NCBI RefSeq assembly: GCF_031843945.1 | Contig: NZ_JAVTJJ010000009.1 | Span: 97,312-161,311, forward strand | Length of the DNA stretch: 64,000 bases | Reading direction: 5' to 3' | Source of the DNA: Paracidovorax sp031843945 | GTDB lineage: Bacteria > Pseudomonadota > Gammaproteobacteria > Burkholderiales > Burkholderiaceae_C | In this document: positions 42,207 to 50,057 of the stretch, piece after piece | Numbering within the stretch: position 1 is the first letter of the stretch | Layout: each line of letters starts with the position of its first letter | Notes under the pieces: generated by a model | The model's database searches: none | The model's input: only the letters and a program-made list of their open reading frames with translations | What the model was told of the DNA's origin: nothing | Translations under genes and position numbers: made by a program

Positions 42207-43835
42207 TTATCGTCCACCGCCGAGGGCGCGCTCCCAATCGAGGCCGAAGCGCGCCAGGTATTTGCGCAGGCGGTCTGCATCGTTGACCACCGTGCGCTGC
42301 GACCGTGAGGCCTGGAACAGTTGCCGCCCCGCATCGGACAAAGTGCGCGCGCTGCGGCACACGCCCAGCACAGCCGCCAGTTGCAACTGATCGAATCGGT
42401 CCATGGCCTCTACCTGCTCCTTGCCGAGGAGTTCCGCCAAGTCCACGTTGTCGCCACCTGTGCTGCCCACGCCGCCATGGGCGTTGGCGACGGGCTCCCA
42501 GAGCCAGCGCAGACGGGCAATCTCCGCTTCCACCAGGGGCAGGCCGATGCGTCCGCCTTCTGCCAGCGTGGCCAGCCGCGTCATGCTGGCCGAGAGGTCG
42601 CGAAAGTTACCGCGCCACAGCGCCTCGGGCGATTGTGCATAGCGCAGATACACGGTGCGCGCTTCGGCCGACAGGCGCACGACCCGGCCCAGTTCGGCGC
42701 CGGACCGGGCCAGCAGGTGGTCCACATTCGGCTCGATGTCTTCCGGCCGTTGCGCGAGGCCCGGCAGCTGGTAGCTCCACAGGTTGATGCGCGCGTACAG
42801 GTCTTCGCGAAACCTGCCTGCGGCCACCTCGGTGCGCAGGTCGCGGTTGGTGCCGGCGATCAGTTCGAAATCGCTGGCCACCTCGCGGTCGCTGCCCATG
42901 GGGTAGAAGCGCTTTTCCTCCACGGCCTTGAGCAGCATCGCCTGCTCGTCCAGGCCCAGTTCGCCGATTTCATCAAGAAAGAGCACGCCCTTGTGCGCCG
43001 TGCGCAGCAGGCCGGCCCGATCCGCCGCGGCGCCGGTAAAGGCCCCTTTCTTGTGCCCGAACAGCGTGGATGCCGCGCCGTCACCCTGCAGCGTGGCGCA
43101 GTTCACCTCGACGAATTCGCCCTCCACCTGGTGGCGTGCCTTCTTCAGTTCATACATGCGCCGCGCCAGGTGCGATTTGCCCGCACCGGTGGGTCCCGTG
43201 AACAGGATGGGCGCCCGCGAGCGCACCGCCACCCGCTCGACCTCTTCGATCAGGGCGTTGAAACGGGCATTGCGCGTGGCAATGCCGCTCTTGAGAAAGT
43301 CGACCGCGTTGCGCTGCTCGGCGCCGAAGCGCTGGGCGATCACGTCGTAACGCGACAGGTCCAGATCGATCAGTGCGTAGCTGCCCGGATCGCCCGTTTG
43401 CTGGCGCTTCGGCGGCGAGGTCTGCGCGAGCACGCCCGGAATGCGCCGCGACTCCACCAGCAGAAACAAGCAGATCTGCGCTACGTGCGTGCCGGTGGTG
43501 ATGTGGGTCCAGTACTCCTCGCGCTCGGTATCGAAAGCATAAGCCTGCGCCCAGTCGAACAGCCGGGCATACACCTCGCCGAAATCCCACGGGTCCGCCA
43601 TTTCCATGCGCACCAGACGGACCGTGGTTTCCGGCGATGCGGTGGCGATGTCGGCGCGAATCAACTGCGCCAGGGCCTCGTGTGGCGGGGTGTAGAGCAA
43701 CTCCATGCGCTGCACGACCACGTCTTCGTGCTGCACCAGCGACACGGTGGGACGCCATTTCTCCCACCGCCCGGCGCCCCGGCCTGAATCGAGTTGCGTG
43801 CCAAGAAAGCCGATGACGACGTTTTGCTTCTTCAT
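42207..43835 (-). CDS. rtcR: RtcR, sigma-54-dependent activator of the RNA repair operon
   Basis: 542 residues. N-terminal CARF-like sensor (about 1-170: KKQNVVIGFLGTQLDSGRGA, DLDLSRYDVIAQRF), AAA+ domain with Walker A FTGPTGAGKSHLAR, the sigma-54 contact loop KKGAFTGAA and Walker B GVLFLDEIGELG, then a C-terminal HTH. Family knowledge: damaged-tRNA fragments with cyclic-phosphate ends activate RtcR. Divergent from the operon it should activate. Confidence 0.95.
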   Translation of the reverse strand: MKKQNVVIGFLGTQLDSGRGAGRWEKWRPTVSLVQHEDVVVQRMELLYTPPHEALAQLIRADIATASPETTVRLVRMEMADPWDFGEVYARLFDWAQAYAFDTEREEYWTHITTGTHVAQICLFLLVESRRIPGVLAQTSPPKRQQTGDPGSYALIDLDLSRYDVIAQRFGAEQRNAVDFLKSGIATRNARFNALIEEVERVAVRSRAPILFTGPTGAGKSHLARRMYELKKARHQVEGEFVEVNCATLQGDGAASTLFGHKKGAFTGAAADRAGLLRTAHKGVLFLDEIGELGLDEQAMLLKAVEEKRFYPMGSDREVASDFELIAGTNRDLRTEVAAGRFREDLYARINLWSYQLPGLAQRPEDIEPNVDHLLARSGAELGRVVRLSAEARTVYLRYAQSPEALWRGNFRDLSASMTRLATLAEGGRIGLPLVEAEIARLRWLWEPVANAHGGVGSTGGDNVDLAELLGKEQVEAMDRFDQLQLAAVLGVCRSARTLSDAGRQLFQASRSQRTVVNDADRLRKYLARFGLDWERALGGGR

Positions 43836-43868
43836 GATTCAGCTAAAAAACTAGCTCAAATTATATGA

Positions 43869-43882
43869 ATGAAGATTTTCAT
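43869..43882. promoter_or_regulatory. Candidate RtcR upstream activating site
   Basis: ATGAA-GATT-TTCAT inverted repeat about 95 bp upstream of the -24/-12 promoter, in an AT-rich gap. The spacing suits an enhancer-binding activator; no experimental site is known to me for this genus. Confidence 0.4.
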
Positions 43883-43974
43883 CCGTAGCCACACGGGGTG
43901 CCACAAGCATAGATTCTTAAAAATAAACTTATGAATCAATGGCTTATAAAAATTCAGCCTGACAAATCCAGAGC

Positions 43975-43990
43975 TGGCACACCCGTTGCA
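43975..43990 (+). promoter_or_regulatory. Sigma-54 (-24/-12) promoter of the rsr-rtcBA operon
   Basis: TGGCAC-ACCCG-TTGCA is a perfect match to TGGCAC-N5-TTGCA, 58 bp upstream of the rsr ATG, with RtcR encoded divergently. Transcription should start about 12 bp after the -12 element. Confidence 0.9.
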
Positions 43991-44048
43991 ATGAATAAGG
44001 CAAGTCAGAACGACACCGAACAACGAACCATCGAACGGGAGACGCCAA

Positions 44049-45602
44049 ATGGTCAACACTCAACTCTTCAACACGCAGCGCGGCCCCCAGGTGCCTGCTG
44101 CCCCCGTGCACAACCAGGCCGGCGCCGCCGCCTACGCCCTGTCGCCCAAGCACCAGCTGGCGCAACTGGCAGCCACCGGTTGCCTGAACGGCACCTTCTA
44201 TGCACAGGCACAGGATCAGCTCGACGCGGTGCAGGCGCTGGCGTCTGAAGTCGATCCCGTGTTCATGGCGAAAACGGCCCTGTACGCACGCCGCACCGGC
44301 TACATGAAGGACATGCCCGCTCTGCTGGCGGCGACGCTGGCGGTGCGCGACGTTTCGCTGCTGGCCGATATGTTCAGCCGCGTGATCGACAACGGCAAGA
44401 TGCTGCGCAACTTCGTGCAGATGCTGCGCTCCGGCGCCGTGGGCCGCAAATCGCTCGGTACGCGCCCCAAAAAGCTCGTGCAGCAATGGCTGCTCGACGC
44501 AACCGAGGCGCAGCTGCTGAATGCCGCCGTGGGCAATACGCCATCGCTGGCGGACGTGGTGAAGATGGTTCACCCCAAGCCCGCCGAAGCCTGGCGTGCC
44601 GCGTGGTTCGCCTGGCTGATCGGTCGCCCTTATGCACGGGAGGCACTGCCTCCGTTGACGCAGGCCTTTGAACGCTTCAAGCGAGACCGCACGCAGCCCG
44701 TGCCCGACGTGCCGTTCCAGATGCTGACCGCGCTGGAGCTGGACGCCACGGCCTGGGCGCAGATCGCGCAGCGCGGCTCTTGGCAGATGGTGCGCCAGAA
44801 CCTGAACACCTTTGCCCGGCATGGCGTGTTCGCACAGCCAGGCATGGCCGAGGCGGTGGCCGCCAAACTGCGTGACCCGCAGGCAGTGGCCAAGGCCCGG
44901 GTGCTGCCCTACCAGTTGATGGCGGCCTATACCGCTTGCGGCGCCGAGGTGCCCCATGCAGTGAAGGAAGCGCTGCAGGACGCGATGGAACTGGCGCTGG
45001 CCAACGTGCCGCAGTTTGAAGGCCGCGTGGTGGTGTGCCCCGACGTGTCGGGCTCGATGAGTTCGCCAGTGACCGGCCACCGTGGCTCGGCGACTTCGGC
45101 GGTGCGGTGCATCGACGTGGCCGCCCTGGTGGCCGCCGCCGTGCTGCGCCGCAATGCCGATGCGCGTGTGCTGCCCTTCGAGACGAAGGTGGTGCCGATG
45201 TCGCTGAATCCCCGCGATTCGGTGATGACCAACGCGGGCAAGCTGGCCGCAGTGGGTGGCGGCGGAACCTCGTGCAGCGCGCCGCTGGCCCTGCTGAACC
45301 TGGAGAAGGCGCAGGCGGAACTGGTGGTGCTGGTGTCGGACAACGAATCGTGGGCCGACCGTGCACGGGGCCGGGGCACAGCGACGATGCAGGAGTGGGC
45401 GGCGTTCAAGCAGCGCAATCCGACCGCTCGGCTGGTGTGCATCGACATCCAGCCCGGTGCAACGACGCAGGCGCAGGAGCAGCCCGATGTGTTGAACATC
45501 GGCGGCTTCAGCGACGAGGTGTTCAAGCTGCTGGCGGTGTACGCCGCAGGGGGCATGGGCGCAGCGCACTGGGTCGGCGTGATCGAAGAGACCGCGATCT
45601 GA
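44049..45602 (+). CDS. rsr: Rsr, Ro60-like TROVE-domain RNA-binding protein
   Basis: 517 residues. A ring of HEAT-like helices forms the TROVE module (about 25-320), followed by a vWA domain with the MIDAS motif VCPDVSGSMSS and VLVSDNESWAD. Ro60 orthologues bind Y RNAs on the ring's outer surface and misfolded or degraded RNA in the cavity. GGGAG precedes the ATG. It is first in the operon, directly followed by the Y-RNA-like cluster, and is the expected partner of those RNAs. Confidence 0.94.
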   Translation: MVNTQLFNTQRGPQVPAAPVHNQAGAAAYALSPKHQLAQLAATGCLNGTFYAQAQDQLDAVQALASEVDPVFMAKTALYARRTGYMKDMPALLAATLAVRDVSLLADMFSRVIDNGKMLRNFVQMLRSGAVGRKSLGTRPKKLVQQWLLDATEAQLLNAAVGNTPSLADVVKMVHPKPAEAWRAAWFAWLIGRPYAREALPPLTQAFERFKRDRTQPVPDVPFQMLTALELDATAWAQIAQRGSWQMVRQNLNTFARHGVFAQPGMAEAVAAKLRDPQAVAKARVLPYQLMAAYTACGAEVPHAVKEALQDAMELALANVPQFEGRVVVCPDVSGSMSSPVTGHRGSATSAVRCIDVAALVAAAVLRRNADARVLPFETKVVPMSLNPRDSVMTNAGKLAAVGGGGTSCSAPLALLNLEKAQAELVVLVSDNESWADRARGRGTATMQEWAAFKQRNPTARLVCIDIQPGATTQAQEQPDVLNIGGFSDEVFKLLAVYAAGGMGAAHWVGVIEETAI

Positions 45603-45625
45603 AAGGCCCATAAGGACGACGTTGT

Positions 45626-45684
45626 CGTCCGGCGAATGCAGGTGTGACTACATCCCAGTCGCGCCGACCGTTGGTCGCCGGACG
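45626..45684 (+). ncRNA. Y-RNA-like unit 1 (minimal stem-loop)
   Basis: Outer stem CGTCCGGCGA (45626-45635) / TCGCCGGACG (45675-45684), 10 bp. Internal loop ATGCA opposite GACCGTTGG. Inner stem GGTGTGAC (45641-45648) / GTCGCGCC (45658-45665) with wobbles; apical loop TACATCCCA. The 5' strand carries GGCGAATG, matching the bacterial Y-RNA GNCGAAN(0-1)G motif as I recall it. No tRNA-like module. A 7-bp hairpin (GGACGAC-GTT-GTCGTCC, 45614-45630) overlaps its 5' arm and could compete. Confidence 0.72.
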
Positions 45685-45699
45685 GGAACGCAGGTTGAT

Positions 45700-45802
45700 G
45701 TGCGAATGCAGGCAGGACTACATCTGGAGCGACCAGGGTTCGAATCCCGGCGCCGTAACGCGGCGTGGTCAATGTCTTGCCGTCCTTGTCGCACTGTTTT
45801 TT
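45700..45802 (+). ncRNA. Y-RNA-like unit 2 (partial tRNA mimic)
   Basis: Outer stem GTGCGA (45700-45705) / TCGCAC (45789-45794). Internal loop ATGCA / GTCCTTG. Inner stem GGCAGGAC (45711-45718) / GTCTTGCC (45774-45781). On top, GACCA/TGGTC (45731-45735, 45766-45770) encloses a T-arm-like hairpin GGG-TTCGAAT-CCC (45736-45748) and an acceptor-like hairpin CGCCG-TAACG-CGGCG (45751-45765). A T6 run follows (45797-45802). Confidence 0.78.
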
Positions 45803-45928
45803 GCAGCGAATGCTGACGGAACTACAGACTATGACTCTCGTGGTCGCGGGTTCGATTCCCGCCAGCCGAAGGGCTGTAGCTCAGTGGTAGAGCACGACGT
45901 TTCGTCGATTCTTGTCGCTGCTTTTTTT
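45803..45928 (+). ncRNA. YrlA-type Y-RNA-like unit 3 with permuted tRNA module
   Basis: Outer stem GCAGCGA (45803-45809) / TCGCTGC (45915-45921), then T7 (45922-45928), doubling as an intrinsic terminator. Inner stem GACGGAA / TTTCGTC. The top is a circularly permuted tRNA: anticodon-like hairpin GACTA/TGGTC (45827-45845), T-arm GCGGG-TTCGATT-CCCGC (45846-45862), acceptor hairpin CAGCC-GAAG-GGCTG (45863-45876), D-arm GCTC-AGTGGTA-GAGC (45879-45893). This matches the known YrlA design, where acceptor strands are joined by a loop. Confidence 0.88.
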
Positions 45929-45935
45929 AGTTTTC

Positions 45936-46069
45936 GGGATGAATGCAGGTGGGTTTACAGGTAGAGCGTCAGGCCTCTCGAGGCATTGAAGGTTCCGGGT
46001 TCAAACCCCGGTCTGCTTCCGGCAGATAGCTCAACGAAAAAACCCGCCGTCCCTTGTCATCCCACTTTT
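45936..46069 (+). ncRNA. Y-RNA-like unit 4, near-complete tRNA permuted in the D-loop
   Basis: Outer stem GGGATGA (45936-45942) / TCATCCC (46057-46063), internal loop ATGCA / GTCCCTTG, inner stem GGTGGGTTT (45948-45956) / AAACCCGCC (46040-46048). In between: D-stem halves GAGC (45964-45967) and GCTC (46029-46032) pair across the module; an anticodon-position hairpin GCCT-CTCG-AGGC (45973-45984); T-arm CCGGG-TTCAAAC-CCCGG (45995-46011); acceptor hairpin TCTGC-TTCCG-GCAGA (46012-46026). A short T4 ends it. It ends about 20 bp before the next gene. Confidence 0.82.
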
Positions 46070-46088
46070 CAGAGACCGAAAGAACGCA

Positions 46089-46910
46089 ATGAAGACGAAT
46101 GCCAATGCAGCGCAGCCTGCCGCATTGCTGCCCCCACTGCCCACAGCACTGCGCGATGCGGTGGAAGCGGTCTATGCCGCCTTCCAGAGCCACTGTGCGC
46201 CAAAGCAGACGCTGGACGTGTGCACCGCCTGCTGCATGGACGAAGCCCTGGAGCGCGAGATGCGGCGCCTGCCGCTGCGCCAGGTGACGACGCGCCATTT
46301 CTACGAATACAACAGTTCCGCCAAAAGCAGCGAGCAACCGGCCGAAGAGCTGTTGTACCTGCTGCCTCGAATGCTGGAGCTGCTCGCCCAGGGCGAAGCG
46401 CTGCACCACTCGACCGAGTTGTACCTGGAGCGGCTGGGCCGCTGTGAGGCCGGCGCGCTGTCGCGCCCCGAGCGGGCAGCCGTGGATGCCTTCGCGCTGG
46501 CCTTCTTCTGCGAAGGACTGGGCCACAGCGCCCGGGAGGCCAGTCCATTCAATGGGTCCAACGCCTTCGACGTCCTGCTGATGTTTCACAAGGGCCGCGT
46601 GTCCATCGCACCGCTGCTCGCCCACTGGCTGGAAGACGACCGACCGAGCGCCGTGCTGCACTACGCCGACAGCAGCTACTGGGACTTCTGGGGCAAGCAG
46701 CGGATTCAGAACGCATTTTCTACAGACGAACCTGAGTTCCAGAAGACGATGAATGACTGGCTCGTGGATGCAGGCAATCGCCAGCGCTTTTCCCGCAAGA
46801 TTCTGGCCATCGATGCAGAGTTTCCGGAAGACCCAAGGCCCTGCAACTGTGGAACCCACCTGGGGCCGCAACAGATTCTCGAAGCCGTGTTCGACGTGAT
46901 CAGTGAATGA
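46089..46910 (+). CDS. Unknown protein of the RNA repair operon (between Y RNAs and rtcB)
   Basis: 273 residues, not recognised. Mostly helical, soluble, no signal peptide. Notable: the cysteine cluster VCTACCMDEALE (about 41-52), a C-terminal CNCG (about 251-254), and aromatic/acidic blocks RHFYEYNSS and YADSSYWDFWGKQR. The clustered cysteines could bind metal. It is placed between Rsr/Y RNA genes and rtcB under the same sigma-54 promoter, so a role in RNA repair or Y-RNA handling is likely; the activity is unknown. The ribosome site is weak (GAGA). Confidence 0.8.
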   Translation: MKTNANAAQPAALLPPLPTALRDAVEAVYAAFQSHCAPKQTLDVCTACCMDEALEREMRRLPLRQVTTRHFYEYNSSAKSSEQPAEELLYLLPRMLELLAQGEALHHSTELYLERLGRCEAGALSRPERAAVDAFALAFFCEGLGHSAREASPFNGSNAFDVLLMFHKGRVSIAPLLAHWLEDDRPSAVLHYADSSYWDFWGKQRIQNAFSTDEPEFQKTMNDWLVDAGNRQRFSRKILAIDAEFPEDPRPCNCGTHLGPQQILEAVFDVISE

Positions 46911-46962
46911 CGGCACTCCGAAGATCGACAACGAACAAACGAAAACACAAGAAGGAATACAG

Positions 46963-48180
46963 ATGAACTACCTGCAACGCAACGTGGAAAACGGTGTCCC
47001 CATCAAGATGTGGACCCAGGGCGTTCCCGTGGAAGACGAAGCCCAGAAGCAACTGGAAAACGCCGCCCGCCTGCCCATCGTGTTCAAGCACGTGGCCGCC
47101 ATGCCTGACGTGCATTACGGCATCGGTGCCACCGTAGGGTCGGTGATCCCCACCTTCAGGGCCATCATCCCGGCCGCAGTGGGCGTGGACATCGGCTGCG
47201 GAATGATGGCGTGCAAGACCACGCTGCACGCCAACGATCTGCCCGACAACCTGGCCCCCCTGCGCTCGGCGATCGAAAAGGCCGTTCCGCACGGCAGCAA
47301 TTCCCGCCGCATGGGGCGCGACAAAGGCTCGTGGGAGACCCCGCCCGATGAAACCGACGTGGCCTGGGCCGCGCTGAAGGGCGAGTTCGATGCGATCTGC
47401 GAGGACTACCCGCGCTTTGCCAGCACGAACCATTACAAGCACCTGGGAACGCTGGGCACCGGCAACCACTTCATCGAGGTGTGCCTGGATGAGCACGGCG
47501 GCGTGTGGTTCATGCTGCATTCGGGTTCGCGCGGCGTGGGCAACGCCATCGGCACGCATTTCATCGAGCTGGCCAAGAAAGACGCCGAGCTGCACCAGCG
47601 CAACCTGCCCGACCAGGACCTGGCGTACTTCGAAGAGGGCGCCAAATACTTCGGCGACTACGTGCGCGCCGTCGGCTGGGCGCAGAAGTTCGCACGCGCC
47701 AACCGCGAGGTGATGATGCAGCGCGTGATCGCCGCCGCCCGCAAGGTGATTGCGAAACCGTTCGAAGCCCATGTGGAAGCGGTGAACTGCCACCACAACT
47801 ACGTGAGCCGCGAGACGCATTTCGGCGAAGACGTGCTCATCACCCGCAAGGGCGCGGTGAGCGCCAAGGCCGGCGAACTGGGCATCATTCCCGGCAGCAT
47901 GGGCGCCAAGAGCTTCATCGTGCGCGGCAAGGGCAACCCCGAGAGCTTCATGAGCTGCAGCCACGGCGCAGGCCGCAAGATGAGCCGCACCAAAGCCAAG
48001 AAGCTCTACACCATCGCCGACCAGATCGCCGCCACCGAAGGGGTGGAATGCCGCAAGGACGCCGACGTGATCGACGAGATCCCGATGGCCTACAAGGACA
48101 TCGACGACGTGATGGCGGCCCAGGAAGACCTGGTGGAGATCGTCTACACGCTCAAGCAAGTGGTGTGCGTGAAGGGATGA
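46963..48180 (+). CDS. rtcB: RtcB, RNA ligase (3'-phosphate/cyclic phosphate to 5'-OH)
   Basis: GTP- and Mn-dependent ligase that joins 2',3'-cyclic or 3'-phosphate ends to 5'-OH ends of broken RNA. 405 residues from MNYLQRNVENGVPIK, chosen because AAGGA lies upstream; a GTG-started extension from 46903 is less likely. Metal and guanylation motifs: VGVDIGCGMMACKT, GTGNHFIEVCLDEHGG, NCHHNYVSRE and SCSHGAGRKMSR with the GMP-accepting His. Confidence 0.96.
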   Translation: MNYLQRNVENGVPIKMWTQGVPVEDEAQKQLENAARLPIVFKHVAAMPDVHYGIGATVGSVIPTFRAIIPAAVGVDIGCGMMACKTTLHANDLPDNLAPLRSAIEKAVPHGSNSRRMGRDKGSWETPPDETDVAWAALKGEFDAICEDYPRFASTNHYKHLGTLGTGNHFIEVCLDEHGGVWFMLHSGSRGVGNAIGTHFIELAKKDAELHQRNLPDQDLAYFEEGAKYFGDYVRAVGWAQKFARANREVMMQRVIAAARKVIAKPFEAHVEAVNCHHNYVSRETHFGEDVLITRKGAVSAKAGELGIIPGSMGAKSFIVRGKGNPESFMSCSHGAGRKMSRTKAKKLYTIADQIAATEGVECRKDADVIDEIPMAYKDIDDVMAAQEDLVEIVYTLKQVVCVKG

Positions 48181-48183
48181 TGT

Positions 48184-48906
48184 ATGACCGAACAAGAAAT
48201 CCAAACAAGTTATGCGGTGCAATTTTCAGACTTGGACGCGCAAATAGTTCGGCTGGAAACGGCTATTCAGGAACATCCTTTCATCTCAGGGAACATGCAA
48301 CACGTTGTCGTACATGCCCTTGCTTTGCGATTGATAGAGTTTTCACGCAGTTGCGGGATCTTGTCCAAAGCTGGAATGGCTGCAGCAAGTGCATCTCTCA
48401 ACCGCCAACGTTTAAAGGTCGGTTTCAAACTGAAGGCCATTTGCAGTGGCAAAGCGACTCCTGATGAATTCATGCATCAAGAAATCATCTCTCGAACGAA
48501 AACACGTAGGTGGTTGTTGAATAGCCCTGCGGCTCTGGAAGCACTAGAGCCGGAATTGGCAAGGAACCTCGCCAAAGAAGCTGAACAAGCGATCCAATTG
48601 GGAGAAGCGAAGGGACTCAAAGAACTCAAACCTCACGAATGGGCTGCGCGCGCAGGGGAAACAGAGGTGTATCTGTTTGCATACTCAACCCTCTCGGACT
48701 TCATCCACTGCGGGCCGAGCTCTTTAGGTCATATCGTGGATGTCAAACAGGATGGCCAAGTTTTTATGCGAACGGGACCGTCTGACTATCTCCTTGCACA
48801 TGTGATTGAAGGCGTGTGCCATTGCCTAGCTTCGTCAAGCAGCGCGATCCAATCCATGTTTGCTGAGAATATGGGCGTGCTGGTTGCCCCATGCAAAACG
48901 TCTTGA
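48184..48906 (+). CDS. Hypothetical protein inserted between rtcB and rtcA
   Basis: 240 residues, possibly DUF5677-like from YLFAYSTLSDFIHCGPSSLGHI (a His in a helical bundle); I cannot confirm. Helical, cytoplasmic. Composition drops to about 50% G+C by hand count, against the mid-60s around it, which points to recent acquisition. It starts 3 bp after rtcB and its last 16 bp overlap the rtcA start, so it is fully built into the operon. Confidence 0.75.
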   Translation: MTEQEIQTSYAVQFSDLDAQIVRLETAIQEHPFISGNMQHVVVHALALRLIEFSRSCGILSKAGMAAASASLNRQRLKVGFKLKAICSGKATPDEFMHQEIISRTKTRRWLLNSPAALEALEPELARNLAKEAEQAIQLGEAKGLKELKPHEWAARAGETEVYLFAYSTLSDFIHCGPSSLGHIVDVKQDGQVFMRTGPSDYLLAHVIEGVCHCLASSSSAIQSMFAENMGVLVAPCKTS

Positions 48907-49979
48907 CGAATACGCCTCTCAATCTCATCACCCTCGACGGTTCCCACGGCGAAGGCGGCGGGCAAATCCTGCGCACCGGTCTGGCGCTGTCCATGGTCAC
49001 CGGGCAGCCGCTCTCCATCGACCGCATCCGCGCGGGCCGGCCCAAGCCGGGGCTGATGCGCCAGCACCTCACCTGCGTGCAGGCCGCGGCGCAGGTCTGC
49101 GGTGGCCAGGCGAAAGGTGCCGAACTGGGCTCGCAGGCGCTGCAGTTCACCCCTGGCGCCGTACAGGCGGGCGATTACACCTTTGCGATCGCCGGCGCCG
49201 GCAGTTGCCTGCTGGTGCTGCAGACCGTGCTGCCCGCGCTGATGCTGGCCGACGCCCCCAGCCAGGTGCAGCTCAGCGGCGGCACGCACAACCCGATGGC
49301 GCCGCCGTTCGACTTTCTGCAGCAGGCGTTTGCGCCGCTGGTGCGTCGCCTGGGCGTGGGGCTCGATCTGTCGCTGCGCCGCCGGGGCTTTTACCCCGCG
49401 GGCGGGGGCGAAGTGCACGCGGCCATCGCACCGGCCGCGGGCCTGCTGGCACCGTTCGATCTGCTGGAGCGCGGCCCGCGCCAGGCGGCCTGGGCCGAAG
49501 CGCTGGTGCCGGGCCTCGCGCGCGGCATTGCGGTGCGCGAACTGGAGGCGCTGCGCCAGCAACTGGGCTGGAGCGGTACGGCCGAGCAGCTGCGCATTCC
49601 GCCCGCGCGGCAGAACGAAGGCCCGGGCAACGCGCTGCTGGCCGTGCTCGAATACGCCCAAGTGACCGAGGTGTTCTGCGCGCTGGGCGAGCGTGGCGTC
49701 CGGGCGGAGCAGGTGGCGCGCCGGCTGGCCGACGAGGTGCTGTCGTTCGAAAGCAGCCAGGGCGCGGTCGGCCCGCATCTGGCGGACCAGTGGATGCTGC
49801 CGCTGGCCCTGGCCGTCTGGCGCAGCGGCCGGCCGGCCAGCTACACGGCGGAGTCGGTCACGCCGCACACGAGCACCAACGCCCAGGTGATCGCGCAATG
49901 CCTGCCGGTGCGCATCACCCTGTCGCCAGGCCAGGGCGCCACGCGCATCGACATCGAGAAAGCCGCATCGCCGGCATAA
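48891..49979 (+). CDS. rtcA: RNA 3'-terminal phosphate cyclase
   Basis: Converts RNA 3'-phosphate ends to 2',3'-cyclic phosphates with ATP, making ends usable by RtcB. 362 residues. Blocks: LDGSHGEGGGQILRTGLALS, RRRGFYPAGGGEV, and the adenylated His in VTPHTSTNAQVIAQCL. The ATG lies inside the end of the preceding gene, so translation is probably coupled. Last gene of the operon; the cysteine synthase gene begins 78 bp on. Confidence 0.95.
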   Translation: MQNVLTNTPLNLITLDGSHGEGGGQILRTGLALSMVTGQPLSIDRIRAGRPKPGLMRQHLTCVQAAAQVCGGQAKGAELGSQALQFTPGAVQAGDYTFAIAGAGSCLLVLQTVLPALMLADAPSQVQLSGGTHNPMAPPFDFLQQAFAPLVRRLGVGLDLSLRRRGFYPAGGGEVHAAIAPAAGLLAPFDLLERGPRQAAWAEALVPGLARGIAVRELEALRQQLGWSGTAEQLRIPPARQNEGPGNALLAVLEYAQVTEVFCALGERGVRAEQVARRLADEVLSFESSQGAVGPHLADQWMLPLALAVWRSGRPASYTAESVTPHTSTNAQVIAQCLPVRITLSPGQGATRIDIEKAASPA

Positions 49980-50057
49980 CCATATGCGCACAGTGTTGTA
50001 GGCATGGGCCAAAATGTTTTATTGCTTGTCCCGTACCTTATCCAACCTGGAGACGCC

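Noticed and set aside
45622..45964. Short plus-strand ORFs between rsr and the next gene
   Set aside because: They run through the paired RNA structures, have no ribosome sites and no protein-like composition.
45720..46030. tRNA genes suggested by the three GGTTCRA T-arms and an AGCTCAGTGGTAGAGC D-arm
   Set aside because: The arms are in permuted order, acceptor strands are joined by short loops and there is no free CCA-accepting end. They fit Y-RNA-like units after rsr, not functional tRNAs.
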